DNA of 49,338 nt, taken from the IMG/VR virus record IMGVR_UViG_3300025141_000154, positions 1 through 49,338 of that record; one strand, given 5' to 3'. A program made the translations under genes and the position numbers. This stretch comes from a virus. The number at the start of each line of letters is the position of its first letter. The first letter of the stretch is position 1. This document shows positions 41,287-49,338 of this stretch, piece by piece. The notes beneath the pieces were generated by a model. It was not told the origin of the DNA, did not search any database, and was given only the letters and a program-made list of their open reading frames with translations.

Positions 41287-44200
41287 AAAGTTAGCACAAC
41301 TTAAAGCCTTCCTATTTAAAGAGGGAGGAGGTGGAGGTGCTGGCGGAGGTGGAGGTGCTGGCGGAAACGGGGGAGGGTTCGCAGGAACCGCCTTTACCGT
41401 AGAGTCCTCAGGGTTTACTCCTACGTATGGTGGAGGAGGCCAAAAACGTAAGAAAAAGAAGGATTCAGAGTCCGTTAAAAAGGAAGATTCTTCTACTAGT
41501 TTTGCGGAAGAACTTCTTCAGTATGCTATTGAAAAGTCTATAGAACTAAATAAAGGGGTAGTTGGGCATAAAGATATGCGTAACACCGATTTAAAGCAAA
41601 CTTCCCACAGCGGAGACAATACTGGATACACTCGCCATGCAGATATCGGCAGAAAAACCCAATACAAAGTATTAAGGCCCCCCGAAATACCCTTCCAGCA
41701 TGATGCTGTTTTGAACTGGGAAGATGTTTTTCAAAAAAATCTAGAGGAGGAATTAACCATTACCTCAAAAGTCCTGATTAGGGACTCAGAGGATAAAGTT
41801 TTAATTCTAAAAGATCGTTGGTCGGATTGGTGGGACTTACCGGGTGGTCATATTCACGATGACGAAACTCCAGAAGAGGGATTACTTCGAGAAGTTAAAG
41901 AAGAAACTGGTATGTCCCTTAATGAGGCCAACTTGGTTTTGGGTCGAGAGGTTAAAACTGATATCGGGGATAAGCTAGGGCTATTCTTCGTGTCATATCT
42001 TCCTATTGAAGCTCCCCGGCCTCTTCTAAGTGAGGAACATATAGATTATGCTTGGATCAAAATGGAGGACACTTATTACTTTAATTTAGGTGTTTGGTCG
42101 CCTATTATCCGGTATATTCTACGATTTATGTTTGAGGGGGATCACGGAGAGGATAATCCTTACGTAGAAGTTCAATCCGAAGCGTTGTCTGGGCTAGATA
42201 AAGCGTTGGTAGTACATGCTGCCGATAATGGGGATAAAACAGCCGTAGCTTCAGATGGAGTGTACTTAGTAAAAAGTAATGGTCAAGTTTACAAGCGACA
42301 AGAGGCATGGCCCGCTTCTGAAGAAGACGGGGACTTGCTCAACATCGAAGAAGATGATTTTTTAAAATTTTTAAAAAATATTAAAGGTACAGAGATACCC
42401 ACAGAATTCTATAAACCCCTGATTCAAGAACACGCTAATATAATTAACAAGCCTTTAGCGGTGCTTAGGAAGCCAGCCGAAGCTTATGACGTTTTAACTC
42501 CCCCCGATCCGTCGTCCCCCGAAATTTTACAGGAATTAGAACAAATTCAAAGCCTTCAAAGACAGTACTCTGATACAGATAAAGCTAGATTGACTGAACA
42601 GGTAAATAAATCAGATAAAACCCTTCCTAGATTATTTTTTGAATACGGGCGGAATCACGGCTTGGATATAGACCAATATGAAAACGCATTAGAAGCTATA
42701 CTAGAAGATGTGAATAGTATAGTTATGGATAAAAAGTACTCCTTTAAGTTCCCCCGACCATGGCAGTATCAAATGGGTGAGCCTATTATAATGACTTCTG
42801 CTATTCGTCCCTCTATAGATTCTCCTTCATATCCGTCAGGGCATTCCGCTCAAGCTTTTGTGACTTCTACCGTTTTAGGTAATGTCTATCCTGACCACCG
42901 AGAAAATTTTGAAAAAATTGCGGAGTCTATAGGGGTAAATAGGGTAAAAGCTGGTTGGCACTTTCCACTAGACCATGTAGCAGGTAAAAAATTAGGCCTA
43001 GCTATCGCCAATGATTTGCCATCAGCTATGGGTCTAGAAAAAGATAGGGTTTACTTAAAACCGGGTCAAGAGGCTCCCGAAGGAGTAAAAGTAGAAACTG
43101 GCCCTATGGGGGGACACTTTTATGATGAGGAAGTTCGGGGTACCGAAGCAGAGTTTGAGGGATCGGACAGGGGAGAGGCTTTTAGAGAGGGGGATTGGCA
43201 AAGAGCGATGGAGCGAGCTAACCAGCCCGATATAGAAGGGCGTGAGGCAGGTAAAACTGAGGACTTTAAAAACGCCATAAATGCTCCCCGGAAAGACCGC
43301 TTTGACGCAATATTGGATGCTATGGGTGCCACAGCAGACGAACCTAAAGTCGCCGGTGTAACAGACTTTTCCCGTGATGTTGAGGATGACGAACGTGATC
43401 CTTATGAGGACTTTACTCCTGAAGACGAGGAGTACTTAGTTCCTTGGCTTGAAGGCTCCCTAATAGGAGAGGCTATAAGTTTACAATACGCTGCTGCTGA
43501 GTTGTTCTCTAGTTCTAGAGAAAGAGTAGATAAGGTTAGCGAGCATTTTAAAATGGGCTCCAGCTTATACGGTGGGACTAAAGATGTTGGACACTATACT
43601 CAAGATCATCTTGTAGCTCAGGCTGGAGAGTATTTAGGAGAAGTTTACGCTAATACTCAAAGAGGTCTTGCAGAACGGGGGGTCGAAACAATAAAACTGT
43701 ATAGGGGGGTTAACACTCAGGGACAAAAGGCGGTAAAAGCTGGTCAACGAGTAGCTATGAAAGATATCCCGTTATCCTCATGGACTGCCGATCCATCGAC
43801 AGGTATGGGTTTCGGAGATACTGTGGTGTCTCGAACTTTTCACGCTGGAGATATAGTAGCCTCCTGCCTAGATAAATTACCTATGGGAGAATTTGAATTT
43901 ATGGTGCATACCCCAGATGTAGGGTTTGAAGGCACCATTGAGAATGTGGAGAATAAACCGTCCTATATCTCCCCTTATAACAAGCCAAACACAGCACCTA
44001 AACCATCAGCCGTAACGCCTCCTGTGGATGCTGCTGCCCCCGATGCACCTCCGCCACCAGTGCAGCAGGCTGACGTTGCTGCTAGGGGGGCTGGGGATGT
44101 TGAGCCTATGCGTGTATTCCACGGGTCAGATGCAGAGTTCAACATTGCTGACATAGAGCCTGCTCGTCAAACAGACGAGGGTGGGTTAGGCGAGGGTATT

Positions 44201-44587
44201 TATGTCTCAAACAGGCAAGATGTCGCAGAGTATTATGGCAGGAATGTCCAAGAGACAACCTTGCAGCCGAAGAACCCTTTGATTCTCGATCCAGAGGATT
44301 TCAATTCTGCTATGCGTGAACCGCCTGAACTTATAGATGATTTGGCTGAAGGTAGAGTTGATAGCATCCTCGTAGGCGAGGACATGATGCCGTTCGATGT
44401 GCGGATTGGAGGTAAGTGGCATCAGGTTCGTGATGGTCAGAGCCTTGAGGAGATTGGTGCTCTTGCTAGAGAAGCTGGTCACGACGTAGTTATTGCTAAT
44501 AATCTTCGTGGAAGCACACCGAATGAGATTCTTGTTCTCGACAGGAGTGCGTTAGACACTCCTGCCGCCGAGGCTGATCCAGAGTAA
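41276..44587 (+). CDS. Polyvalent virion-type protein: Nudix, PAP2 phosphatase and two ADP-ribosyltransferase domains
   Basis: The product has 1103 residues. After MTSKKLAQLKAFLFKEGG and a poly-Gly linker, a Nudix domain spans about 155-265 with a complete box, GHIHDDE then REVKEETGM. A PAP2 domain spans about 480-580 with KYSFKFPRP (K-x6-RP), SYPSGHSAQ (PSGH) and RVKAGWHFPLD (R-x5-H-x3-D). LKPGQEAPEGVKVETGPMGG follows near 595. ART 1 (about 805-885) has LYRGV, an LSSWTADPSTGMGFG loop and GEFEF (ExE). ART 2 (about 945-1098) has VFHGS, GEGIYVSNRQDVAEYYG and NEILVLD, an H-Y-E-type pattern. These domains act on nucleotides, phosphates and NAD+. Packaging in the virion is inferred from position after the portal. 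Confidence 0.85.
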   Translation: MTSKKLAQLKAFLFKEGGGGGAGGGGGAGGNGGGFAGTAFTVESSGFTPTYGGGGQKRKKKKDSESVKKEDSSTSFAEELLQYAIEKSIELNKGVVGHKDMRNTDLKQTSHSGDNTGYTRHADIGRKTQYKVLRPPEIPFQHDAVLNWEDVFQKNLEEELTITSKVLIRDSEDKVLILKDRWSDWWDLPGGHIHDDETPEEGLLREVKEETGMSLNEANLVLGREVKTDIGDKLGLFFVSYLPIEAPRPLLSEEHIDYAWIKMEDTYYFNLGVWSPIIRYILRFMFEGDHGEDNPYVEVQSEALSGLDKALVVHAADNGDKTAVASDGVYLVKSNGQVYKRQEAWPASEEDGDLLNIEEDDFLKFLKNIKGTEIPTEFYKPLIQEHANIINKPLAVLRKPAEAYDVLTPPDPSSPEILQELEQIQSLQRQYSDTDKARLTEQVNKSDKTLPRLFFEYGRNHGLDIDQYENALEAILEDVNSIVMDKKYSFKFPRPWQYQMGEPIIMTSAIRPSIDSPSYPSGHSAQAFVTSTVLGNVYPDHRENFEKIAESIGVNRVKAGWHFPLDHVAGKKLGLAIANDLPSAMGLEKDRVYLKPGQEAPEGVKVETGPMGGHFYDEEVRGTEAEFEGSDRGEAFREGDWQRAMERANQPDIEGREAGKTEDFKNAINAPRKDRFDAILDAMGATADEPKVAGVTDFSRDVEDDERDPYEDFTPEDEEYLVPWLEGSLIGEAISLQYAAAELFSSSRERVDKVSEHFKMGSSLYGGTKDVGHYTQDHLVAQAGEYLGEVYANTQRGLAERGVETIKLYRGVNTQGQKAVKAGQRVAMKDIPLSSWTADPSTGMGFGDTVVSRTFHAGDIVASCLDKLPMGEFEFMVHTPDVGFEGTIENVENKPSYISPYNKPNTAPKPSAVTPPVDAAAPDAPPPPVQQADVAARGAGDVEPMRVFHGSDAEFNIADIEPARQTDEGGLGEGIYVSNRQDVAEYYGRNVQETTLQPKNPLILDPEDFNSAMREPPELIDDLAEGRVDSILVGEDMMPFDVRIGGKWHQVRDGQSLEEIGALAREAGHDVVIANNLRGSTPNEILVLDRSALDTPAAEADPE
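41327..41362 (+). repeat. Exact tandem 18-bp repeat encoding a Gly-rich linker
   Basis: GGAGGTGGAGGTGCTGGC occurs twice in direct contact (41327-41344, 41345-41362). It encodes GGGGAG twice and probably lengthened the flexible linker of the polyvalent protein by slippage. Confidence 0.95.
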
Positions 44588-44599
44588 TGGAGTATAATT

Positions 44600-44749
44600 A
44601 TGGAAGTAATTGATTTCACGGAGAATCCCGAAAACCTTGATTGGTTACGAAATACGAAAATCAGGACTGAGCCTAATGAAAGAGAGGAAGAAACTCCCAA
44701 TGGAGAATCGGGCGAAATGTCCGAAATGCCAAGGACCCCTAATTCCTAG
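44600..44749 (+). CDS. Small acidic hypothetical protein
   Basis: The product has 49 residues; GGAG lies 7 nt before ATG 44600. The sequence MEVIDFTENPENLDWL is followed by a charged tail (TEPNEREEETPNGESGE). It partly overlaps a zinc-ribbon frame. A good Shine-Dalgarno site and spacing favour translation. The function is unknown. Confidence 0.5.
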   Translation: MEVIDFTENPENLDWLRNTKIRTEPNEREEETPNGESGEMSEMPRTPNS

Positions 44750-44822
44750 CCGCAAAGACGAAGATAAGTGTTTGCAGTGTGGGTATGTGGTGTTTAAAAC
44801 AACTCTTAGAACGGTGAGGTAG
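44700..44822 (+). CDS. Small zinc-ribbon protein
   Basis: The product has about 40 residues from ATG 44700; ATG 44676 would add 8. A clear zinc ribbon is present: AKCPKCQGPLIPSRKDEDKCLQCGYVVF, that is CPxC and CxxC spaced by about 15 residues. Such mini-ribbons bind nucleic acid or proteins. It overlaps the end of the 44600 gene in another frame and ends 2 nt before the next ATG. Confidence 0.6.
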   Translation: MENRAKCPKCQGPLIPSRKDEDKCLQCGYVVFKTTLRTVR

Positions 44823-44824
44823 AG

Positions 44825-46078
44825 ATGCTCATTATAGAACAAGAAAAGAAAGACTGGTTGTTGGGTCAAGTCCTACATGGCAAACCCAATTGGACAGAAA
44901 TAGCACAGCAGTATGAGGAAATTTTCGGGGAACGACGGCACAGGTCAACGATACGTCGGTGGGCGCACACGCTTTTGAGAGAGGAGCGTATCTTTGAACT
45001 TCATGGTGATGAGGGCTTACTTAAGGACGAAGTAAATACCAAAAGGGCCAAGCTAGAAAGCACTCATTTTAAGAAGCGTGTCAGCGAGTTAGTTAACAAA
45101 CAACTTTCCCACGAAAATATTGTAGATGTTATTAAAGACTCTACACGAGCGTTACCTCCAATAAAGATACGTTCTTACCCCAACCCTAAAACAAGTTCGG
45201 TTAGTCCTATTGTAGCCGTGGCTCCACTAACAGACCTCCACATCGGAGAATTTATAGACTCCGATCAAATGGGGGGCATGAATGAATACAACTTCGAAAT
45301 ATTCTCTCGAAGACTTAGTGGTTGGACTAATCAAGTGTTGGATTTGGTTAGTCTTAGGAGAAGCTCGACCCAAATTCCCACCCTTAAAGTCCCTATGCTT
45401 GGCGATATGGTGTCGGGCGAAATTCACGAAGAGTTAGTCCGAAGTAACCTAGACAACATTGTTATGACTATGGCTCGTGGGGCGTATATTACGGCTCAAT
45501 CTATGCTGACTTTAGCCGAGCATTTTGAGGAAGTTCACATAGATGCCGTTGTTGGTAATCACCAACGCCTTAGGAAAGAAATTTATTACAAGGATAAGTA
45601 TGTTGGATGGGACTTTCTGTTCTACCAATGGGTTGCGGCATTCTGCAAAAACCAGACTAATATTAAGTTTACTATCCCCAAAACTTTCTATCAACTAATA
45701 GATGTAGCCGGGTGGGATGTATTGATTCACCATGGAGATGCCATGCGTGGTTCTTCCATGCAGACGAAAGTTCATTCCCTACGACAGGCTCTACAGCCTC
45801 AGGGTAAGGCTTTTCAATACATGTTTATGGGACATTACCATCATGTAGAAGAACATGATATTGGAACTGGTACTGCCTTGATGTGCGGGTGTATGAAAGG
45901 CACAGATGAGTACGCCTTCTTACATGGATTAGCCTCTAGAGCTACACATGTGTTGACGTTCTTTCACCCAAAACATGGGATGATTAGTAGGGATACTATT
46001 TATCTAGAAAGATACGATGAACAGCCAAGTACCTTTAATGACTATGTACCTAGTATTTGGGCAGACCTTATTCAATAG
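44825..46078 (+). CDS. Calcineurin-like metallophosphoesterase with N-terminal HTH-like region
   Basis: The product has 417 residues. Residues 1-75 resemble a helix-turn-helix (WTEIAQQYEEIFGERRHRSTIRRWAH). The phosphoesterase metal motifs are in order: LTDLHIGE (DxH), LGDMVSGEIHE (GDx), VVGNHQRL (GNH), LIHHGD and FMGHYHH (GHxH). The fold is shared with SbcD/Mre11 nucleases and with phosphodiesterases. Phages often carry this type near terminase or head genes, and the DNA-binding start suggests a nuclease. The substrate is not known. Confidence 0.85.
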   Translation: MLIIEQEKKDWLLGQVLHGKPNWTEIAQQYEEIFGERRHRSTIRRWAHTLLREERIFELHGDEGLLKDEVNTKRAKLESTHFKKRVSELVNKQLSHENIVDVIKDSTRALPPIKIRSYPNPKTSSVSPIVAVAPLTDLHIGEFIDSDQMGGMNEYNFEIFSRRLSGWTNQVLDLVSLRRSSTQIPTLKVPMLGDMVSGEIHEELVRSNLDNIVMTMARGAYITAQSMLTLAEHFEEVHIDAVVGNHQRLRKEIYYKDKYVGWDFLFYQWVAAFCKNQTNIKFTIPKTFYQLIDVAGWDVLIHHGDAMRGSSMQTKVHSLRQALQPQGKAFQYMFMGHYHHVEEHDIGTGTALMCGCMKGTDEYAFLHGLASRATHVLTFFHPKHGMISRDTIYLERYDEQPSTFNDYVPSIWADLIQ

Positions 46079-46112
46079 ATACTAGTATAATATCATTAGG
46101 GGGATATGTCTT

Positions 46113-46643
46113 ATGCCAGTTTCTAGAGCCGCTCGTAGACGAATTAAAATTAAATTAAATAAAGCTATAAGAGATGGTATTCAGAAAAATGGTAGGCGTA
46201 TATTTGACCAGTCACAAATGCGACCGGGCATCCCCTATGATACTGGAAATCTACAAAGTACTGGACAATTCCAACCAAAGAAAGATGGTTGGATGTTAAA
46301 ATATGGGGGCAATATCTCCAAGTCGATATCTGGCAAGGGGGCTCCTTATGCCGCTAGACTCCATGAGGGTACTAGCGGGGAACGGATACGGGTTCAGCCG
46401 TACACAAGAATTAAACTTGTTCCAAGAACACCGGGGGGAGCAAAAAAGCGGGGACGGAATAAATTTAAAAGGACAGAACAGAAGGTTTCTGGATACGTGA
46501 TGACCCCTAAACGTCGAGCAGCAAGACCTTGGGTACGGACAGCCGTTACCACCAAAATAACGTATTTGATCGAAGACTTATCCGAGGCGTTACAAAAACA
46601 ATTTAGAGCTAGGGGAGGTTCTATAAAAAGAGGAGGGAAGTAA
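46113..46643 (+). CDS. HK97 gp10-like neck/minor head protein
   Basis: The product has 176 residues; AGGGGG lies about 10 nt before ATG 46113. It is very basic. GIPYDTGNLQST and APYAARLHEGTS match the P-x-DTG-L and YA-x-x-HEG signatures of HK97 gp10-type proteins, and AARPWVRTAV fits the C-terminal part. These proteins act at the head-tail junction or as minor capsid proteins. The central basic stretch (GGAKKRGRNKFKR) is an unusual addition. Confidence 0.65.
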   Translation: MPVSRAARRRIKIKLNKAIRDGIQKNGRRIFDQSQMRPGIPYDTGNLQSTGQFQPKKDGWMLKYGGNISKSISGKGAPYAARLHEGTSGERIRVQPYTRIKLVPRTPGGAKKRGRNKFKRTEQKVSGYVMTPKRRAARPWVRTAVTTKITYLIEDLSEALQKQFRARGGSIKRGGK

Positions 46644-46644
46644 A

Positions 46645-46881
46645 GTGCCTAGCAAACAAGAAATACAAAACATCATAGACAATGTTACTCCATTTCAGGA
46701 ATATGTTATGCGAGGGGCATCTCGCATGGTAGGACAAACTCTAGATCAATTAGAGTCCTCTATGCCAGAAGGAAAACAACTAGAAAAGGTGAAGCAGCTA
46801 ATAGAAGATATTCTATACGAATATAGAGATGCTCTTCTGCGAGCCACAGTTGAACTAGATATTCAAAATAAACAAAAGTAA
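46645..46881 (+). CDS. Small helical hypothetical protein
   Basis: The product has 78 residues, GTG 46645, two bases after the previous stop, with GGAGGG ahead. It is helical throughout (TPFQEYVMRGASRMVGQTLDQL, then KVKQLIEDILYEYRDALLRA). It sits between a gp10-like gene and the prohead protease. No family is recognised; a small scaffold or head-assembly factor is possible. Confidence 0.6.
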   Translation: MPSKQEIQNIIDNVTPFQEYVMRGASRMVGQTLDQLESSMPEGKQLEKVKQLIEDILYEYRDALLRATVELDIQNKQK

Positions 46882-46896
46882 AGCAAGAGGTTAAGT

Positions 46897-47523
46897 ATGT
46901 ACACATCTGTCAGGTATAGAGATGGAGAAGTAGTAAAGCAAGAGGAAACTCAAAGTTTATATGAAGGATTAGGTGTTAACCACAGACAACTTTTCCTATA
47001 TGGAACTATTGTGGGGCCACTAGATAGAGTCGATAACTGGAATCCCGGCTTTATCGCAGACAGTATAATAGCATTGAGTTTAGAAGACCCGACAAAGCCA
47101 ATTGTTTTACATATTGACTCACCGGGTGGTTCGATTAGGGATGGGTTGCGACTTATAGATATAATGAAGACGGTTGAAGCTCCTGTTTGGACAGTAGGTT
47201 CAGCTTGCTATAGTATGGGGGCAATAATTTTGGCTGCGGGGGAACCGGGGCATAGGTATATCTACCCTAATGGTCATACTATGCTCCATTTGCCTTCTGG
47301 AACAACTAGAGGGGACGCTAAACAGATAGAGTTGCAGAGCAAAGAAATGCAAAAAATTAAAAAAATTCTAGTAGGCCTTATAAAAAAGTGGGGCGTTAGT
47401 AAAGAAGAGCGAGTTATAACGAGAGACATAGATAGGGAATTCTATCTAAATGCTGAAGAAACTATAGAATACGGATTGGCGGATAAAATAGTTACGCAGA
47501 ACGTGTTTGCCGGGGCTGAGTAG
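46897..47523 (+). CDS. ClpP-like prohead protease
   Basis: The product has 208 residues, with AAGAGG ahead of ATG 46897. It follows the ClpP/S14 fold: LFLYGTIVGP, IVLHIDSPGGSIRDGL (oxyanion loop), VGSACYSMGAI (nucleophile Ser), GHTMLHLPSG (catalytic His) and RDIDREFYLNAEE (catalytic Asp), then YGLADKI. Phage ClpP-like enzymes process the scaffold and head proteins during maturation. The gene directly precedes an XkdF-like protein. Confidence 0.9.
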   Translation: MYTSVRYRDGEVVKQEETQSLYEGLGVNHRQLFLYGTIVGPLDRVDNWNPGFIADSIIALSLEDPTKPIVLHIDSPGGSIRDGLRLIDIMKTVEAPVWTVGSACYSMGAIILAAGEPGHRYIYPNGHTMLHLPSGTTRGDAKQIELQSKEMQKIKKILVGLIKKWGVSKEERVITRDIDREFYLNAEETIEYGLADKIVTQNVFAGAE

Positions 47524-47536
47524 CCCCAGAGGATTA

Positions 47537-49189
47537 ATGAACGAGTTTACTTTGCTTCGGGTATGTAAAGAGATGGATAAGTATACTGTTACGTCCGCTG
47601 AGATGATAGACTTAGCTAAGGATGTAGCTAGTAGAACTTTAGCTTTTCCCGAAGGCAATGATTTTAAGTCCTCAAAGCATTTTGTACGCAAAATGGCCTC
47701 CTTCATGTCTATAGATGAACCCTTGTTCACTAAGGCGTACCCTAAAGGTGATCACAACTACTTCGCTAAAGCATTAGAGGCGATAACCACCGAAGAGGAA
47801 ATTCCTGAAGAGGAAATTTTAGAAAAAAGTGCTTACATAGATTTTTCTGATGTAGAGGATGGGCAACTCTTAAACTTATCAAAGGCCGCTCCATCCGCTG
47901 GCATGACTACCAAGGGCAGTATAACTGGCGCAATCAATGAGTATGAAAGATTATTCAAAGCAGGCTTTGCCTCTGATGGAGAAATCCTTACCCTGTCGAG
48001 ATTTTACCCACTGAATAAAGAGTACGCCAAATTAGCGGGTAACATTTTAGAAGATCGTGACCCTATGATTGTAGGTGGCCCCGCTTCTGTAGAAGTGGTA
48101 GATAGGGAAGGTCACCTAATTACTATGGAGGCTATGGATAAAGCCTTTAAGAAGTTTATGGGCAATATACGAACTCGAAATGCTATGGTATTGCATTCGG
48201 ACGTTCAAGTTGGGTGGGCCTTACCTGCGTACATAAATAAGGCAGGACAAATTTTTAAAAGTGGAGTAAATGGTACACATTTATTCTTCATAACGGAAAT
48301 GCGTAACGATACTAAAATTGCGGAGCGAGTCCGTGATCAGGTCAAAGAAGGCCGAATCAGAAGTTACTCAATTGCCGGGTCTGCCCTTGATACCGATCAA
48401 ACCCTAACTAGGGGGAAAGACGGTAAAGACACTATAGTAACTAAGGTAACTGAATTAGAGTTGGCTGAAGTTACGGTATGTGAAAAAGGAGTCAACGAAG
48501 GAGCCCACTTTAATTTACTTAAAGCCCATGGGTCTGAAACCTCTGGTACATGTATAGATGGCAGTTGCCTGATTACATTAGAGAAGGAACAAGCTGGCCC
48601 CGGATCAGGTGTTCCTAACGGAGCAGATACCGGAGGTAATTACAATCCTTTTTATGGGGGATTCGACCCTGATAAAGATTTGCCTAAAGCAGGTGCTTTA
48701 GTGGAAACCTTTTCTATGGATAATACTACTCAAGGTAGTATGTCCCCCGGCTTAGAGTCTTACTCAGAGTATAATGAAGATAAGACTGAAGAAATTACAG
48801 ACTATTCTAACCGAAGGGAGGTTATTAAAATGTTCAAGGTACAGGGTTCTTCTGAGGAGAAGAAACTCGTGAGGGAAAATCAGGCCGAGTCTTCTTTGGA
48901 CAAACTCAAGAGGCACACTGACGGCCCTCCGAAATCTGATTCCTTTGCTACGGATAAAGGAACCCTATCAGAAATTTTTGATACTCCCGAAGAAATCTTA
49001 GCTGAAACTAAGAAACTCCGAGAGAAGTATGGATGGCCTAAAATGACCACTGCCCTAAACGAACTTCAGGATATGTCTAACAACCCTCCAGCTAGAGGTA
49101 CATGGCAGCGTGGCACCGCTGTAACAACGGCGGGCGAAGATGCTCAGACTCTAGACATAACTAAAGCCAAGGACTGTGGGTGTAATTAA
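47537..49189 (+). CDS. XkdF-like prohead core/protease-related protein
   Basis: The product has 550 residues from ATG 47537 (GAGGA upstream). Residues about 190-330 match the XkdF family: VEVVDREGHLITMEAMDKAFKKF, AMVLHSDVQVG, AYINKAG, THLFFITEMRNDTK, GRIRSYSIAGSA, then ELELAEVTVCEKGVNEGA. The conserved His and Ser in VLHSD and SYSIAG are where HK97-type prohead proteases keep their catalytic residues. The N-terminus is helical and acidic, and the C-terminus is long and polar with Cys pairs, as in a scaffold. It may be a second protease, or a core protein cut by the ClpP-like enzyme. Confidence 0.7.
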   Translation: MNEFTLLRVCKEMDKYTVTSAEMIDLAKDVASRTLAFPEGNDFKSSKHFVRKMASFMSIDEPLFTKAYPKGDHNYFAKALEAITTEEEIPEEEILEKSAYIDFSDVEDGQLLNLSKAAPSAGMTTKGSITGAINEYERLFKAGFASDGEILTLSRFYPLNKEYAKLAGNILEDRDPMIVGGPASVEVVDREGHLITMEAMDKAFKKFMGNIRTRNAMVLHSDVQVGWALPAYINKAGQIFKSGVNGTHLFFITEMRNDTKIAERVRDQVKEGRIRSYSIAGSALDTDQTLTRGKDGKDTIVTKVTELELAEVTVCEKGVNEGAHFNLLKAHGSETSGTCIDGSCLITLEKEQAGPGSGVPNGADTGGNYNPFYGGFDPDKDLPKAGALVETFSMDNTTQGSMSPGLESYSEYNEDKTEEITDYSNRREVIKMFKVQGSSEEKKLVRENQAESSLDKLKRHTDGPPKSDSFATDKGTLSEIFDTPEEILAETKKLREKYGWPKMTTALNELQDMSNNPPARGTWQRGTAVTTAGEDAQTLDITKAKDCGCN

Positions 49190-49338
49190 TGCGGTTACTG
49201 TCGGAACTTTTTCCTAATTTTGTAAAAAAATCTCAAATCGAAAGGCTTGATGAAGGGCCTTTTGGTGCAGGGGTAATGAAAGCTAGGAAGTATTTGAAGC
49301 CCGGTGAAGAGGCTCCTCAAGGTGTTAAAGTACAAACT
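49189..49338 (+). CDS. Start of a further virion-type gene (3' end outside window)
   Basis: ATG 49189 overlaps the previous stop as TAATG, and the frame is open to the edge (50 codons). It starts MRLLSELFPNFVKKSQIERL. RKYLKPGEEAPQGVKVQT at the end closely matches LKPGQEAPEGVKVETGPMGG in the polyvalent protein, so the two share a motif and the GPxGG part probably continues past the edge. The product is likely another multidomain head protein. Confidence 0.65.
   Translation, partial: MRLLSELFPNFVKKSQIERLDEGPFGAGVMKARKYLKPGEEAPQGVKVQT

Noticed and set aside
46086-46091. TATAAT before the gp10-like gene as a promoter
   Set aside because: No -35 hexamer at 16-18 nt, and the context is AT-rich and inside a packed gene cluster.

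Overview
This window is part of the genome of a tailed double-stranded DNA phage (Caudoviricetes). Every gene I can support lies on the + strand. Genes are tightly packed, many with stop/start overlaps of the TAATG or ATGA type and Shine-Dalgarno sites. The host must be a bacterium: there are consensus sigma-70 promoters, a sigma-70-family protein, a tmRNA and an initiator-type tRNA(fMet). The sequence is AT-rich apart from one GC-richer patch at the methyltransferase. The host cannot be named from the sequence. A tube-like protein, frameshifted tail chaperones, tape-measure-like proteins and a hub are present, but no sheath is visible, so a long non-contractile tail is most likely. I found no integrase, and no major capsid protein; that gene probably lies just beyond the right edge.

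Layout. (1) 1-14877, neck and tail: an adaptor-like protein cut by the left edge, a 1318-residue multidomain virion-type protein (kinase-like domain plus ADP-ribosyltransferase), a tail-terminator candidate, a tube candidate, tail chaperones joined by a -1 frameshift, two related tape-measure-like proteins around a small tail protein, and a hub/fibre fused to an S74 self-cleaving chaperone. (2) 14877-19821, accessory island: an HTH/zinc protein, a TrpF-like TIM barrel, a C5-cytosine methyltransferase with a second complete reading frame inside it, quinolinate synthase (NadA), an initiator-like tRNA, GroES, Hsp20, a tiny membrane protein and a 138-nt tmRNA-like RNA behind a perfect promoter. 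(3) 19821-34101, regulation, replication, recombination and nucleotide metabolism: sigma factor, Gp157-like protein, SNF2 helicase, NADAR, DnaB-like helicase, RNase H, primase, a candidate single-strand binding protein, DNA polymerase I, RecA, DUF559 and Cas4-like nucleases, dNMP kinase, MazG and a RuvC-like resolvase. (4) 34112-49338, packaging and head: terminase subunits, class II ribonucleotide reductase, portal with zinc ribbons, a Nudix/PAP2/double-ART fusion, metallophosphoesterase, gp10-like protein, ClpP-like protease, XkdF-like protein and the start of another virion gene.

Themes. Several genes touch NAD+ and ADP-ribose: NadA makes a NAD precursor, three ART domains in two large proteins would consume NAD+, NADAR removes ADP-ribose, and a Nudix domain could hydrolyse ADP-ribose compounds. 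A second set acts on protein production and quality: initiator tRNA, tmRNA, GroES and Hsp20. The strongest unusual signals are the very short tmRNA, the 1.2-kb dual-coding region in the methyltransferase gene, the initiator-like tRNA and the multi-enzyme virion proteins.
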